Assembly (NCBI RefSeq): GCF_006228325.1
Contig: NZ_CP040231.1
Coordinates: 383,001-447,000, forward strand
Direction: 5' to 3'
DNA: 64,000 bases
Source: Streptococcus sp. 1643
GTDB taxonomy: Bacteria > Bacillota > Bacilli > Lactobacillales > Streptococcaceae
This document shows positions 1 through 8,572 of this stretch, one piece after another. The number at the start of each line of letters is the position of its first letter. The first letter of the stretch is position 1. The position numbers were made by a program, and so were the translations under genes. The notes beneath the pieces are model-generated. The model was not told the DNA's origin and searched no databases. It saw only the letters and a list, made by a program, of their open reading frames with translations.

Positions 1-89
1 TGTAGGACTTCTTGGGACAATTTTGCACGAGCTGAGTCGCTCGTTAGGGCTGCATTGAGGGAATCGATATTCCATGAGATGAGTTTCAT
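1..89 (-). CDS. exoA: exodeoxyribonuclease III (ExoA), N-terminal part only
   Basis: The reverse strand reads MKLISWNIDSLNAAL from an ATG at 89-87 and runs off the left edge, giving 29 codons. The opening WNIDSLNA is the first strand of the ExoIII/AP-endonuclease fold, with its metal-binding Asn, and matches pneumococcal ExoA as I remember it. The family acts in base-excision repair, cutting at abasic sites in the cytoplasm. An extended -10 (TGGTATAAT, reverse strand, 131-123) lies about 35 bases upstream. The rest of the gene is outside the window. Confidence 0.9.
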   Translation of the reverse strand, partial: MKLISWNIDSLNAALTSDSARAKLSQEVL

Positions 90-160
90 AATGTTACCTT
101 TTTCATTCAGATTACAGACTATATTATACCAAAAAAAGGCGCATTTCCCCAACGTATGGT

Positions 161-189
161 TTGAAAAATCACCCTCTTTCGTTTATAAT
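161..189 (+). promoter_or_regulatory. sigma-A promoter of the DUF3290-DUF421 pair
   Basis: TTGAAA at 161-166 and TATAAT at 184-189 are separated by 17 bases. The AAAGGGAG ribosome site and the ATG at 223 follow. The promoter diverges from that of exoA. Confidence 0.75.
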
Positions 190-222
190 TAAGAATGATT
201 TTATGAAAGGGAGTGAAAATAC

Positions 223-678
223 ATGAAATTCTATTCTTATGACTATGTACTCAGCCAAATCGGTCAGCAAAATGGCATCATGATTGGTTTAGGGATTGTT
301 TTATTAGCTGTGACAGGATTTTTAGCTTTCAAGGCTTATCATGATAAAAAGGGGACTAAATTTCGTGAGTTGGTCATGATTTCAGCTTTGACCTTATTAG
401 CTCTCCTTTTAGTCAGCATCACGACTTATCAAAACAATCAAGTTTCTAATAATAAATTTCAAGCTTCACTTCATTTCATCGAGCTTGTTTCCAAAGAATT
501 GGGAGTAGACAAGTCAGAGGTCTATGTTAATACTTCTGCGGACACGGATGGCGCACTTATCAAGGTAGGTGATCACTATTACCGTGCCCTGAACGGTAGT
601 GAGCCAGACAAGTACCTGCTAGAGAAAGTGGAATTGTATAAAACAGATGCGATCGAATTGGTGGAGGTGAACAAATGA
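223..678 (+). CDS. DUF3290 family membrane protein
   Basis: A 151-residue protein with two hydrophobic segments (about 16-36 and 49-66) and a soluble C-terminal half of about 80 residues. This layout, and the following DUF421 gene, fit the DUF3290 family of Firmicutes, whose biochemical role is unknown to me. It starts after AAAGGGAG at good spacing. The last four bases overlap the next gene (ATGA), so the two are almost certainly co-translated and may form one membrane complex. The pairing is seen; the complex is inferred. Confidence 0.8.
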   Translation: MKFYSYDYVLSQIGQQNGIMIGLGIVLLAVTGFLAFKAYHDKKGTKFRELVMISALTLLALLLVSITTYQNNQVSNNKFQASLHFIELVSKELGVDKSEVYVNTSADTDGALIKVGDHYYRALNGSEPDKYLLEKVELYKTDAIELVEVNK

Positions 679-1310
679 CACTTAATTATATCGAAATTTT
701 AATCAAACTAGCCTTGGGTCTCTTTTCTCTGGTTTTCGTAATTAATGTGACAGGAAAGGGCAATCTAGCGCCTAACTCAGCGATAGATCAAATTCAGAAC
801 TATGTACTCGGGGGGATCATCGGTGGGGTGATTTACAATAGCGCCATCAGTATCCTTCAGTATGCAGTCATCTTGATCATGTGGACCATTCTGGTCTTGA
901 CTCTCAAATGGCTCAATAATAATGTTCACTTTGTGAAACGTTTGATTGATGGGAAGCCAACCCTGCTTATCAAAAATGGGAAGATTGATCCAGAAGCCTG
1001 CCGTTCGGTTGGTTTATCAGCAGCGGACGTAGCTCTTAAGCTCCGTAGTCAGGGAATTTTCCAAATGAAACAAGTCAAACGAGCTATGCAGGAGCAAAAC
1101 GGTCAACTCATCGTAGTCCAAATGGGAGATGAGAATCCCAAGTATCCTGTTGTCACAGACGGTGTGATCCAAGTTGAAATTTTGGAGACCATTGGTCGGA
1201 GCGAAGAATGGCTGCTTGATAACCTTAGTAAACAAGGGTATGACAATGTGGCCAATATCTTTATCGCTGAGTATGACAAGGGTGTCGTCTCAGTCGTAAC
1301 TTATGAATAA
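675..1310 (+). CDS. DUF421 (YetF-type) membrane protein
   Basis: A 211-residue protein with hydrophobic segments near 7-25, 44-58 and 60-80, followed by a cytoplasmic domain that carries the DUF421 hallmark GKPTLLIKNGKID at about 93-105 and a LRSQGI segment. Bacillus relatives (YetF and others) sit in the membrane and are often linked to spore or stress physiology, but no reaction is established. Its ATG overlaps the preceding stop by four bases, with GGAGG just upstream. A BOX repeat begins 18 bases after the stop and probably ends the transcription unit. Confidence 0.82.
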   Translation: MTLNYIEILIKLALGLFSLVFVINVTGKGNLAPNSAIDQIQNYVLGGIIGGVIYNSAISILQYAVILIMWTILVLTLKWLNNNVHFVKRLIDGKPTLLIKNGKIDPEACRSVGLSAADVALKLRSQGIFQMKQVKRAMQEQNGQLIVVQMGDENPKYPVVTDGVIQVEILETIGRSEEWLLDNLSKQGYDNVANIFIAEYDKGVVSVVTYE

Positions 1311-1328
1311 GAAAAACCTGGGGTCTTG

Positions 1329-1477
1329 TACTCTTCAAAAATCAAATTCAAACTGCGTCAACGTCGCCTTGCCGTATATATGTGACTGACTTCGTCAGTC
1401 CTATATACAACCTCAAAACAGTGTTTTGAGCAGCCTGCGGCTAGTTTCCTAGTTTGCTCTTTGATTTTCATTGAGTC
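1329..1477. repeat. BOX element (about one A, one B and one C module)
   Basis: The stretch starts TACTCTTCAAAAATC and ends TTTTCATTGAGT, and contains the boxA core CGTCGCCTTGCCGTA used for BOX-PCR. It also has the hairpin ACTGACTTCGTCAGT and the hairpin CTCAAAACAGTGTTTTGAG. Its length of about 149 bp fits one copy each of boxA, boxB and boxC. The last base of the usual GAGTA end is changed to C. A second copy lies at 61077-61225. The element sits between the DUF421 gene and an ABC exporter. Confidence 0.9.
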
Positions 1478-1516
1478 TTGGCCTCAGGTTTCCATTTGCA
1501 ATCAGAAAGGGATTTT

Positions 1517-3262
1517 ATGTCCATTATTCAAAAACTCTGGTGGTTTTTCAAGTTAGAAAGACGCCGTTATCTAGTCGGGATTGTGGCCTTGGTCTTGGTT
1601 TCCGTCCTCAATCTCATTCCTCCCATGGTTATGGGGCGGGTGATTGACGCCATTACGTCGGGGCAACTAACCCAGCAGGCCCTCCTTCTTAATCTATTTT
1701 ATCTACTGCTGGCAGCCTTTGGGATGTACTATCTGCGCTATGTTTGGCGCATGTATATTCTTGGAACTTCCTATCGTTTGGGGCAGATTATGCGGTCTCG
1801 CTTGTTTGAGCATTTCACAAAAATGTCGCCAGCCTTTTATCAGACCTATCGGACGGGGGACTTGATGGCACACGCCACCAATGATATCAATGCCTTGACC
1901 CGTTTAGCGGGTGGTGGAGTCATGTCAGCAGTGGATGCCTCTATCACGGCTTTGGTGACTTTGCTGACCATGCTCTTTAGCATTTCTTGGCAGATGACCT
2001 TGGTTGCCATTCTTCCCTTGCCTTTCATGGCTTATGCGACTAGTCGTCTAGGGAGAAAGACCCACAAGGCCTTTGGCGAGTCACAGGCAGCCTTTTCCGA
2101 ACTCAATAACAAGGTGCAGGAGTCTGTATCAGGTATTAAGGTGACCAAGTCTTTCGGTTATCAGGCGGACGAGTTGAAGTCCTTTCAAGCAGTCAATGAA
2201 TTGACCTTCCAGAAGAACCTCCAAACCATGAAATATGATAGTCTCTTTGACCCCATGGTTCTCTTGTTTGTTGGTTCATCTTATGTTTTAACCCTTTTGG
2301 TCGGTTCCTTGATGGTGCAGGAGAGGCAAATCACGGTTGGGAATCTGGTCACTTTTATCAGCTATTTGGATATGCTGGTCTGGCCTCTTATGGCTATCGG
2401 TTTCCTCTTTAATATCACTCAGCGAGGCAAGGTTTCTTACCAACGGATTGAGGATCTTTTGTCTCAGGAATCACCTGTACAAGACCCTGAGTTTCCTCTG
2501 GACGGTATTGAAAATGGATGTTTGGAGTATGCCATTGACATCTTTGCCTTTGAAAATGAGGAAACACTGACGGATATTCACTTTAGTTTAGAAAAAGGGC
2601 AAACTCTGGGCTTGGTCGGTCAGACAGGCTCTGGGAAAACGTCCTTGATTAAGCTCCTCTTGCGTGAATACGATGTGGATAAGGGAGCTATTTATCTAAA
2701 CGGTCACGATATTCGGGATTATCGTCTGACAGACCTTCGTGGTCTCATGGGCTATGTCCCTCAGGACCAGTTCCTCTTTGCGACCTCTATCTTAGACAAT
2801 ATCCGCTTCGGCAAACCTAATTTGCCCCTTTTAGCGGTCGAGGAAGCGACTAAACTAGCTCAAGTTTACCAAGATATTGTAGACATGCATCAAGGATTTG
2901 ATACAGTTATCGGTGAAAAAGGGGTCAGTCTATCTGGTGGTCAAAAGCAACGTCTGGCTATGAGTAGGGCTATGATTTTAGACCCTGATATTTTGATTTT
3001 AGATGATTCCTTGTCCGCCGTGGATGCCAAGACAGAGTATGCCATCATCGACAATCTCAAGGAGACGCGGAAGGACAAGACAACTATTATTACAGCACAT
3101 CGCCTCAGTGCAGTTGTCCATGCAGATCTGATTTTGGTTCTGCAAAATGGTCAAATTATCGAACGGGGCACGCACGAAGAACTGCTAGCCCTGGATGGCT
3201 GGTATGCACAAACCTACCAGTCTCAGCAGTTGGAAATGAAAGGAGAAGAAGATGCAGAATAA
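1517..3262 (+). CDS. ABC exporter half-transporter, subunit with degenerate catalytic site
   Basis: A 581-residue half-transporter: six-helix exporter domain (about 10-300), then a nucleotide-binding domain with Walker A GQTGSGKTS (about 368), signature LSGGQKQR (about 470) and Walker B ILILDDSLSAVD (about 492). The catalytic Glu after Walker B is Asp here, while the signature is canonical. The partner gene has the reverse, the pattern known for heterodimeric multidrug exporters (LmrCD, BmrCD, TM287/288 type). I start it at ATG 1517, six bases after AAAGG, not at the longer frame from 1478 that begins in the BOX edge. It overlaps the next gene by 11 bases. The substrate is unknown. Confidence 0.88.
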   Translation: MSIIQKLWWFFKLERRRYLVGIVALVLVSVLNLIPPMVMGRVIDAITSGQLTQQALLLNLFYLLLAAFGMYYLRYVWRMYILGTSYRLGQIMRSRLFEHFTKMSPAFYQTYRTGDLMAHATNDINALTRLAGGGVMSAVDASITALVTLLTMLFSISWQMTLVAILPLPFMAYATSRLGRKTHKAFGESQAAFSELNNKVQESVSGIKVTKSFGYQADELKSFQAVNELTFQKNLQTMKYDSLFDPMVLLFVGSSYVLTLLVGSLMVQERQITVGNLVTFISYLDMLVWPLMAIGFLFNITQRGKVSYQRIEDLLSQESPVQDPEFPLDGIENGCLEYAIDIFAFENEETLTDIHFSLEKGQTLGLVGQTGSGKTSLIKLLLREYDVDKGAIYLNGHDIRDYRLTDLRGLMGYVPQDQFLFATSILDNIRFGKPNLPLLAVEEATKLAQVYQDIVDMHQGFDTVIGEKGVSLSGGQKQRLAMSRAMILDPDILILDDSLSAVDAKTEYAIIDNLKETRKDKTTIITAHRLSAVVHADLILVLQNGQIIERGTHEELLALDGWYAQTYQSQQLEMKGEEDAE

Positions 3263-4994
3263 GCAAGAACAATGGGCTATATTGAAGCGCTTGATGTCTT
3301 ATCTCAAGCCCTATGGCCTCCTGACCTTTTTGGCACTCAGTTTTCTCCTTGCGACGACGGTCATTAAAAGTGTCATTCCCCTTGTGGCTTCCCACTTTAT
3401 CGACCAGTACCTCAGCAATCTTAATCAACTGGCCGTGACCGTTTTGCTGGCCTACTATGGCCTTTATCTCCTACAAACTCTAGTTCAGTATGTCGGGAAT
3501 CTTCTCTTTGCGCGGGTGTCCTACAGTATTGTTAGGGATATTCGTCGCGATGCCTTTGCAAATATGGAGAAGCTGGGTATGTCTTATTTTGACAAGACGC
3601 CAGCAGGATCCATCGTTTCTCGTTTGACCAATGATACCGAGACCATCAGTGATATGTTTTCAGGGATTTTATCCAGCTTTATTTCAGCAGTTTTCATCTT
3701 TCTGACAACTCTCTATACCATGTTGGTGTTGGATTTTCGTTTGACAGCTTTAGTCCTGCTCTTTCTACCCTTGATTTTCCTTTTGGTCAATCTCTATCGG
3801 AAAAAGTCAGTCAAGATTATCGAAAAAACCAGAAGTCTCTTGTCAGATATCAATAGTAAGCTGGCAGAGAATATCGAGGGAATCAGAATTATCCAGGCCT
3901 TTAATCAAGAGAAGCGCCTGCAAGCAGAATTTGATGAAATCAACCAAGAACACTTGGTCTATGCCAACCGTTCTGTAGCCTTGGACGCCCTCTTTTTGCG
4001 TCCTGCCATGAGTTTGCTGAAACTCCTAGGCTACGCCGTCTTGATGGCCTACTTTGGCTACCGTGGTCTTTCTATCGGGATAACGGCCGGAACCATGTAT
4101 GCCTTTATCCAGTACATCAATCGCCTTTTTGATCCCCTGATTGAGGTGACGCAAAACTTTTCAACCCTTCAAACATCCATGGTATCTGCAGGCCGTGTCT
4201 TTGCCTTGATTGATGAGACGACCTATGAGCCTCTTCAAGAAGATGGGCAAGCTAAAGTCAAAGAAGGCAATATCCGTTTTGAACATGTGTGTTTCTCATA
4301 TGACGGTAAACATCAGATTCTGGATGATATTTCCTTTTCGGTTAAGAAGGGTGAAACCATTGCCTTTGTAGGACATACAGGTTCTGGGAAATCTTCCATT
4401 ATCAATGTTCTCATGCGTTTTTATGAATTTCAGTCAGGCCGCGTTCTCTTGGATGGTGTGGATATTAGAGACTACAGTCAGGAAGAGCTGAGAAAGAATA
4501 TCGGATTAGTCTTGCAAGATCCCTTCCTCTATCACGGGACTATCAAGTCCAATATTGCCATGTATCAAGAACTTAGTGATGAAGAGGTTCAGGCTGCAGC
4601 TGCCTTTGTCGATGCAGATTCCTTTATTCAGGACCTTCCGCTGGGTTATGATGCCCCTGTTTCCGAGCGTGGTTCGAGCTTTTCTACTGGTCAGCGTCAG
4701 CTTCTTGCCTTTGCTAGAACAGTTGCTAGTCAGCCTAAAATCTTGATTTTGGATGAAGCGACAGCTAATATTGACTCGGAAACAGAAAGTTTGGTTCAAG
4801 ATTCCCTAGCCAAGATGAGACAGGGGCGGACGACCATTGCTATTGCTCATCGCCTTTCGACCATCCAGGATGCTAACTGCATCTACGTCTTGGACAAGGG
4901 GCGCATCATCGAGAGTGGAACCCATGAGGAACTCTTGGCCTTGGGAGGAACCTATCACAAGATGTATAGCTTGCAGGCAGGGGCTCTTACCTAA
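3252..4994 (+). CDS. ABC exporter half-transporter, catalytic partner
   Basis: A 580-residue half-transporter with an N-terminal six-helix domain and an NBD carrying Walker A GHTGSGKSS (about 375), a degenerate signature FSTGQRQ (about 476), Walker B ILILDEATANID with catalytic Glu (about 497), and an H-loop AHRLS (about 531). The degenerate signature pairs with the degenerate Walker B of the upstream subunit to form the non-hydrolysing site expected in a heterodimer. AAGGAGAAGAAG precedes the ATG, and the 11-base overlap suggests translational coupling. The pair lies directly before two teichoic-acid precursor genes, but those have their own promoter, so a shared pathway is only a guess. Confidence 0.88.
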   Translation: MQNKQEQWAILKRLMSYLKPYGLLTFLALSFLLATTVIKSVIPLVASHFIDQYLSNLNQLAVTVLLAYYGLYLLQTLVQYVGNLLFARVSYSIVRDIRRDAFANMEKLGMSYFDKTPAGSIVSRLTNDTETISDMFSGILSSFISAVFIFLTTLYTMLVLDFRLTALVLLFLPLIFLLVNLYRKKSVKIIEKTRSLLSDINSKLAENIEGIRIIQAFNQEKRLQAEFDEINQEHLVYANRSVALDALFLRPAMSLLKLLGYAVLMAYFGYRGLSIGITAGTMYAFIQYINRLFDPLIEVTQNFSTLQTSMVSAGRVFALIDETTYEPLQEDGQAKVKEGNIRFEHVCFSYDGKHQILDDISFSVKKGETIAFVGHTGSGKSSIINVLMRFYEFQSGRVLLDGVDIRDYSQEELRKNIGLVLQDPFLYHGTIKSNIAMYQELSDEEVQAAAAFVDADSFIQDLPLGYDAPVSERGSSFSTGQRQLLAFARTVASQPKILILDEATANIDSETESLVQDSLAKMRQGRTTIAIAHRLSTIQDANCIYVLDKGRIIESGTHEELLALGGTYHKMYSLQAGALT

Positions 4995-5022
4995 AGAAGA
5001 ATTCCTTTAAATTACAGATTTC

Positions 5023-5053
5023 TTGCACCGCCTTTTCCATTTTGTGGTATAAT
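5023..5053 (+). promoter_or_regulatory. extended -10 promoter of the AATGal gene pair
   Basis: TGGTATAAT at 5045-5053 is an extended -10, with a poor -35 (TTGCAC at 5023, 19-base gap). A second TATAAT at 5073-5078 lies nearby without a properly spaced -35. The site separates the sugar transferase gene from the ABC exporter. Confidence 0.6.
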
Positions 5054-5098
5054 GAAAAATGTTGACAAATAGTATAATAAAAACAAAGGAGAAACAGC

Positions 5099-5791
5099 AT
5101 GCTGAAATGGGAAGACTTGCCCGTGGAAATGCAATCAAGCGAGGTTGAGTCTTACTACCAGCTTGTCTCTAAAAGGAAGGGTTCGCTGATTTTCAAGCGT
5201 TGCCTGGATTGGGTTTTGGCCATGGTCTTGCTACTTTTGACTTCTCCCGTCTTTCTTATCTTGAGCATTTGGATCAAGTTGGATAGCAAGGGACCTGTCA
5301 TTTACAAGCAAGAGCGCGTGACCCAGTACAACCGTCCGTTCAAGATTTGGAAGTTCCGTACTATGGTGACGGATGCGGATAAAAAAGGAAGTCTGGTGAC
5401 TTCTGCTAACGATAGTCGCATTACCAAGGTTGGAAATTTCATCCGCCGTGTGCGTTTGGACGAACTACCTCAGCTGGTCAATGTCCTTAAAGGCGAAATG
5501 TCCTTTGTAGGGACCCGTCCTGAAGTGCCACGTTACACAGAGCAGTATAGTCCTGAAATGATGGCGACCTTGCTCTTGCCAGCAGGAATCACCTCTCCAG
5601 CCAGTATCAACTACAAGGATGAGGACACCATCATCAGTCAGATGACAGAGAAAGGTCTGTCGGTTGACCAGGCCTATGTCGAACATGTCCTTCCTGAAAA
5701 GATGCGCTATAATCTCGCCTATCTCCGAGAGTTTAGTTTCCTTGGAGACATCAAAATCATGTTTCAAACCGTGTTTGAAGTACTAAAATAA
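5099..5791 (+). CDS. polyprenyl-phosphate sugar-1-phosphate transferase, probable first step of teichoic acid repeat assembly
   Basis: A 230-residue bacterial sugar transferase of the WbaP/PglC catalytic-core type. It has a single membrane-embedded helix (about 35-60), then GPVIYKQERV, FKIWKFRTM, the catalytic Asp-Glu pair in RLDELPQ and the late motif SFVGTRPEVP. It should move a sugar phosphate from a UDP-sugar to undecaprenyl phosphate at the inner membrane face. The adjacent aminotransferase and the pneumococcal map position (spr1655, as I remember it) point to AATGal-1-phosphate as substrate. The family is clear; the substrate is inferred from context. AAAGGAG precedes the ATG. Confidence 0.85.
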   Translation: MLKWEDLPVEMQSSEVESYYQLVSKRKGSLIFKRCLDWVLAMVLLLLTSPVFLILSIWIKLDSKGPVIYKQERVTQYNRPFKIWKFRTMVTDADKKGSLVTSANDSRITKVGNFIRRVRLDELPQLVNVLKGEMSFVGTRPEVPRYTEQYSPEMMATLLLPAGITSPASINYKDEDTIISQMTEKGLSVDQAYVEHVLPEKMRYNLAYLREFSFLGDIKIMFQTVFEVLK

Positions 5792-5833
5792 AGTAGTCAT
5801 GAGAAAATGAGTACAGATAAAAGGAGCAAATCA

Positions 5834-7060
5834 ATGCCAAATTACAATATTCCATTTTCACCTCCCGATATTACCGAAGCTGAAATTGCTGAAGTAGCGG
5901 ATACCCTTCGTTCTGGTTGGATCACAACAGGTCCGAAGACAAAAGAACTGGAGCGCCGCTTGTCTCAATACACACAGACACCTAAGACTGTCTGCCTCAA
6001 CTCTGCGACAGCCGCTCTTGAGTTGATTTTGCGTGTTTTGGAAGTGGGACCAGGTGATGAAGTTATCGTTCCAGCTATGACTTATACAGCTTCATGTAGT
6101 GTCATCACTCACGTAGGAGCGACACCTGTCATGGTGGATATTCAAGCAGATACGTTTGAGATGGACTATGACTTGCTTGAGCAAGCCATCACTGAAAAGA
6201 CTAAGGTGATTATTCCGGTTGAGCTTGCAGGGATTGTTTGCGACTATGATCGTTTGCTCCAAGTGGTGGAGAAGAAACGGGACCTCTTTACAGCTGCTAG
6301 CAAGTGGCAAAAAGCCTTTAACCGTATCGTAATTGTCTCAGATAGTGCCCATGCTTTGGGATCTACTTATAAAGGACAACCAGCTGGATCTATCGCTGAC
6401 TTTACTTCCTTCTCATTCCACGCCGTTAAGAACTTTACAACGGCTGAGGGAGGAAGTGCGACTTGGAAAGCCAATCCAGCGATTGATGACGAAGAGATGT
6501 ACAAGGAGTTCCAAATCCTTTCCCTTCACGGTCAAACAAAGGATGCTCTTGCCAAGATGCAATTGGGTTCATGGGAGTACGATATCGTCACACCAGCCTA
6601 CAAGTGCAATATGACCGATATCATGGCTTCGATTGGTTTGGTACAATTGGACCGTTACTCTGGGTTGCTACAACGTCGTAAGGACATCGTGGACCGCTAT
6701 GATCGTGGTTTTGCAGGTTCTCGCATCCGTCCATTGGCACACAAGACTGATAGTGTCGAATCTTCACGCCACCTCTACATCACCCATGTAGAAGGAGCAA
6801 GTTTAGAAGAACGCAACCACATCATCCAAGAATTGGCCAAAGCAGGAATTGCAAGTAATGTACACTATAAACCGCTTCCTCTCCTGACAGCCTATAAGAA
6901 TCTTGGTTTCGATATGGCAGATTATCCAAGAGCCTATGCCTTCTTTGAAAATGAAATTACGCTTCCTCTTCATACAAAATTAAGCGATGAAGAAGTTGAT
7001 TACATCGTTCAGACTTTGGTGAGAATTTCTGAAGAAATCCTCGGTTCTGGAAAAAAATAA
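5834..7060 (+). CDS. DegT/DnrJ/EryC1 sugar aminotransferase, probable AATGal synthesis
   Basis: A 408-residue PLP enzyme of the DegT family. The N-terminal GWITTGPKT, the NSATAALELIL turn and SFHAVKNFTTAEGG, with the PLP lysine at about 199, are all present. The family transfers an amino group to a keto-sugar nucleotide. Next to an initiating sugar transferase, and by comparison with pneumococcal spr1654, the likely product is UDP-2-acetamido-4-amino-2,4,6-trideoxygalactose for teichoic acids. I choose ATG 5834 because AAGGAG stands seven bases before it; a frame from 5807 is open but has no ribosome site. The gene ends just before the promoter of T-box 1. Confidence 0.85.
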   Translation: MPNYNIPFSPPDITEAEIAEVADTLRSGWITTGPKTKELERRLSQYTQTPKTVCLNSATAALELILRVLEVGPGDEVIVPAMTYTASCSVITHVGATPVMVDIQADTFEMDYDLLEQAITEKTKVIIPVELAGIVCDYDRLLQVVEKKRDLFTAASKWQKAFNRIVIVSDSAHALGSTYKGQPAGSIADFTSFSFHAVKNFTTAEGGSATWKANPAIDDEEMYKEFQILSLHGQTKDALAKMQLGSWEYDIVTPAYKCNMTDIMASIGLVQLDRYSGLLQRRKDIVDRYDRGFAGSRIRPLAHKTDSVESSRHLYITHVEGASLEERNHIIQELAKAGIASNVHYKPLPLLTAYKNLGFDMADYPRAYAFFENEITLPLHTKLSDEEVDYIVQTLVRISEEILGSGKK

Positions 7061-7069
7061 TAAAAAATC

Positions 7070-7098
7070 TTGACAAAAAGCGGACAATAGCATATAAT
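7070..7098 (+). promoter_or_regulatory. consensus promoter upstream of Trp T-box 1
   Basis: TTGACA at 7070-7075 and TATAAT at 7093-7098 with a 17-base spacer form a perfect sigma-A promoter. Its start site would fall just before the first T-box stem at 7108. It is the only strong promoter visible ahead of the whole tryptophan block. Confidence 0.92.
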
Positions 7099-7107
7099 AT
7101 TCTCAAC

Positions 7108-7356
7108 AAATCAGAAAAGTAACTATTTTTGATCTTCAGGGAGCCTGTGGTGATTGTGAACAGGTGGTTGGAAGTAGTGAAAGTGGGCTGATTTTAAAAA
7201 TGAATTTGAAACAATGAAAATTCGGTGCGCACACCTTACAGTGCAACTTGTTGTTAGACAAGGCAGAGATGTAAAGGGGAATAGTCCCTTTATAATTGAG
7301 GTGGCACCGCGTTACCAACGCCCTCACACAGATTGTTTTCTGTGTGTGGGTTTTTT
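7108..7356 (+). promoter_or_regulatory. T-box riboswitch 1, tryptophan (UGG) specifier
   Basis: Stem I closes between AAATCAG (7108-7114) and CTGATTT (7188-7194). Directly before the 3' half is UGG followed by G (7184-7187), the expected place of the specifier codon, so it should read tRNA-Trp. The T-box sequence GAGGTGGCACCGCG is at 7298-7311. A terminator hairpin with a T run follows at 7321-7356. Uncharged tRNA-Trp should stabilise the antiterminator and allow transcription of the trpB at 7393. The parts are seen; the fold is drawn by eye. Confidence 0.93.
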
Positions 7357-7392
7357 CATATCTTGAAATAAATATTGAAAGAGGAAAAATTT

Positions 7393-8571
7393 ATGACAAC
7401 TAAAGGTTATTTTGGACAATTTGGTGGTAGTTTTGTACCGGAGCCGATTCAGGCTTTGTTGGATGAGTTGGAAGTGACATTTGACAAGTACAAGGATGAT
7501 CCAGAATTTTTGGCAGAATTTCGCCATTACTTGAAGGATTATTCTGGTCGCGAAACACCGCTTTATTTTGCGGAAAGTTTAACAGACCACCTAGGTGGAG
7601 CTAAGATTTATCTTAAACGTGAAGACCTTAACCACCTTGGTTCTCACAAGCTTAACAATGTTTTAGGACAAATTCTTCTTGCCAAACGTATGGGCAAAAA
7701 ACGAGTGATCGCAGAAACAGGAGCTGGTCAGCACGGTGTTGCGACAGCAGCAGCTGCAGCCAAGTTTGGTATGGCTTGTGATGTCTACATGGGTGCAGAA
7801 GATGTGGAGCGTCAACGTCTCAATGTCTTCCGTATGGAGATGATGGGAGCGACTGTTCACGCAGTTGAAACGGGGACACGAACTCTCAAGGATGCGGTTG
7901 ATGCAGCCTTTGGAGCATGGATGAATGATCTTGAAGCCTTCTACGTTTTGGGATCTGCTGTGGGTCCTCACCCTTATCCTACCATTGTTCATGAATTCCA
8001 AAAGGTCATCAGTGAGGAATCTCGTCGTCAAATCTTGGAAAAAGAAGACCGTTTACCAGACTACGTTATTGCCTGTGTAGGTGGTGGTTCTAATGCCATC
8101 GGTGCTTTTTCACAGTATGTGGCTGATGAAGAAGTCAAATTGGTTGGGGTCGAAGCTGCCGGTCACGGACTTGACACAGACAAGCACGCAGCCACTATGA
8201 CAAAAGGTAGTGTCGGAATTGTCGATGGTATGAAGACTTATGCAGTCTTTAAGGAAGATGGAGAGCTGGCTCCAGTTTACTCTATCTCAGCTGGTTTGGA
8301 CTATCCAGGGGTTGGTCCAGAACACGCCTACTTTAAAGATTCTGGCCGCGTAGAATACGTGGCAGCGACAGATGAAGAAGCTGTTCAAGCCATGCTCCTT
8401 CTTAGTAAGACAGAAGGGATTATCCCAGCGATTGAAAGTTCGCATGCCATCGCAGAAGCAGTTAAACGTGCACCGAAACTAAGTAAAGATGAGATTATCA
8501 TCATCAATGTCTCTGGTCGTGGAGACAAGGACGTAGCTGCTATTGCAGACTACCTAGAAGCTAAAAAATAA
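7393..8571 (+). CDS. trpB: second tryptophan synthase beta chain, free-standing
   Basis: A 392-residue TrpB. It has GGSFVPE near the N-terminus, KREDLNH, the PLP lysine at about 86 in [19 protein letters not shown] with the catalytic Glu at about 108, [10 protein letters not shown] for phosphate binding, and SGRGDKD at the end. The enzyme joins indole and serine into tryptophan. It differs from the operon TrpB at 13437 throughout, and has Ser instead of Ala in the GAHK motif. No trpA follows, so it may use the operon TrpA or salvage free indole; both are inferences. ATG 7393 has AAGAGG upstream. Its own T-box and promoter precede it, and T-box 2 begins two bases after its stop. Confidence 0.93.
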   Translation: MTTKGYFGQFGGSFVPEPIQALLDELEVTFDKYKDDPEFLAEFRHYLKDYSGRETPLYFAESLTDHLGGAKIYLKREDLNHLGSHKLNNVLGQILLAKRMGKKRVIAETGAGQHGVATAAAAAKFGMACDVYMGAEDVERQRLNVFRMEMMGATVHAVETGTRTLKDAVDAAFGAWMNDLEAFYVLGSAVGPHPYPTIVHEFQKVISEESRRQILEKEDRLPDYVIACVGGGSNAIGAFSQYVADEEVKLVGVEAAGHGLDTDKHAATMTKGSVGIVDGMKTYAVFKEDGELAPVYSISAGLDYPGVGPEHAYFKDSGRVEYVAATDEEAVQAMLLLSKTEGIIPAIESSHAIAEAVKRAPKLSKDEIIIINVSGRGDKDVAAIADYLEAKK

Positions 8572-8572
8572 G

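Noticed and set aside
1329..1477. RUP element
   Set aside because: The boxA core CGTCGCCTTGCCGTA and the modular hairpins fit BOX, not RUP.
1478..1516. Longer N-terminus of the first ABC exporter subunit
   Set aside because: It begins at the BOX edge, has no ribosome site, and the ATG at 1517 has AAAGG at the right distance.
2990..3030. Asp for Glu after Walker B in the first ABC subunit as an inactivating mutation
   Set aside because: The partner has the complementary degenerate signature, so it is the normal asymmetry of heterodimeric exporters.
7375..7392. TTG start for the second trpB
   Set aside because: It would put the start before the ribosome site AAGAGG, and no TrpB has such an extension; ATG 7393 is better.
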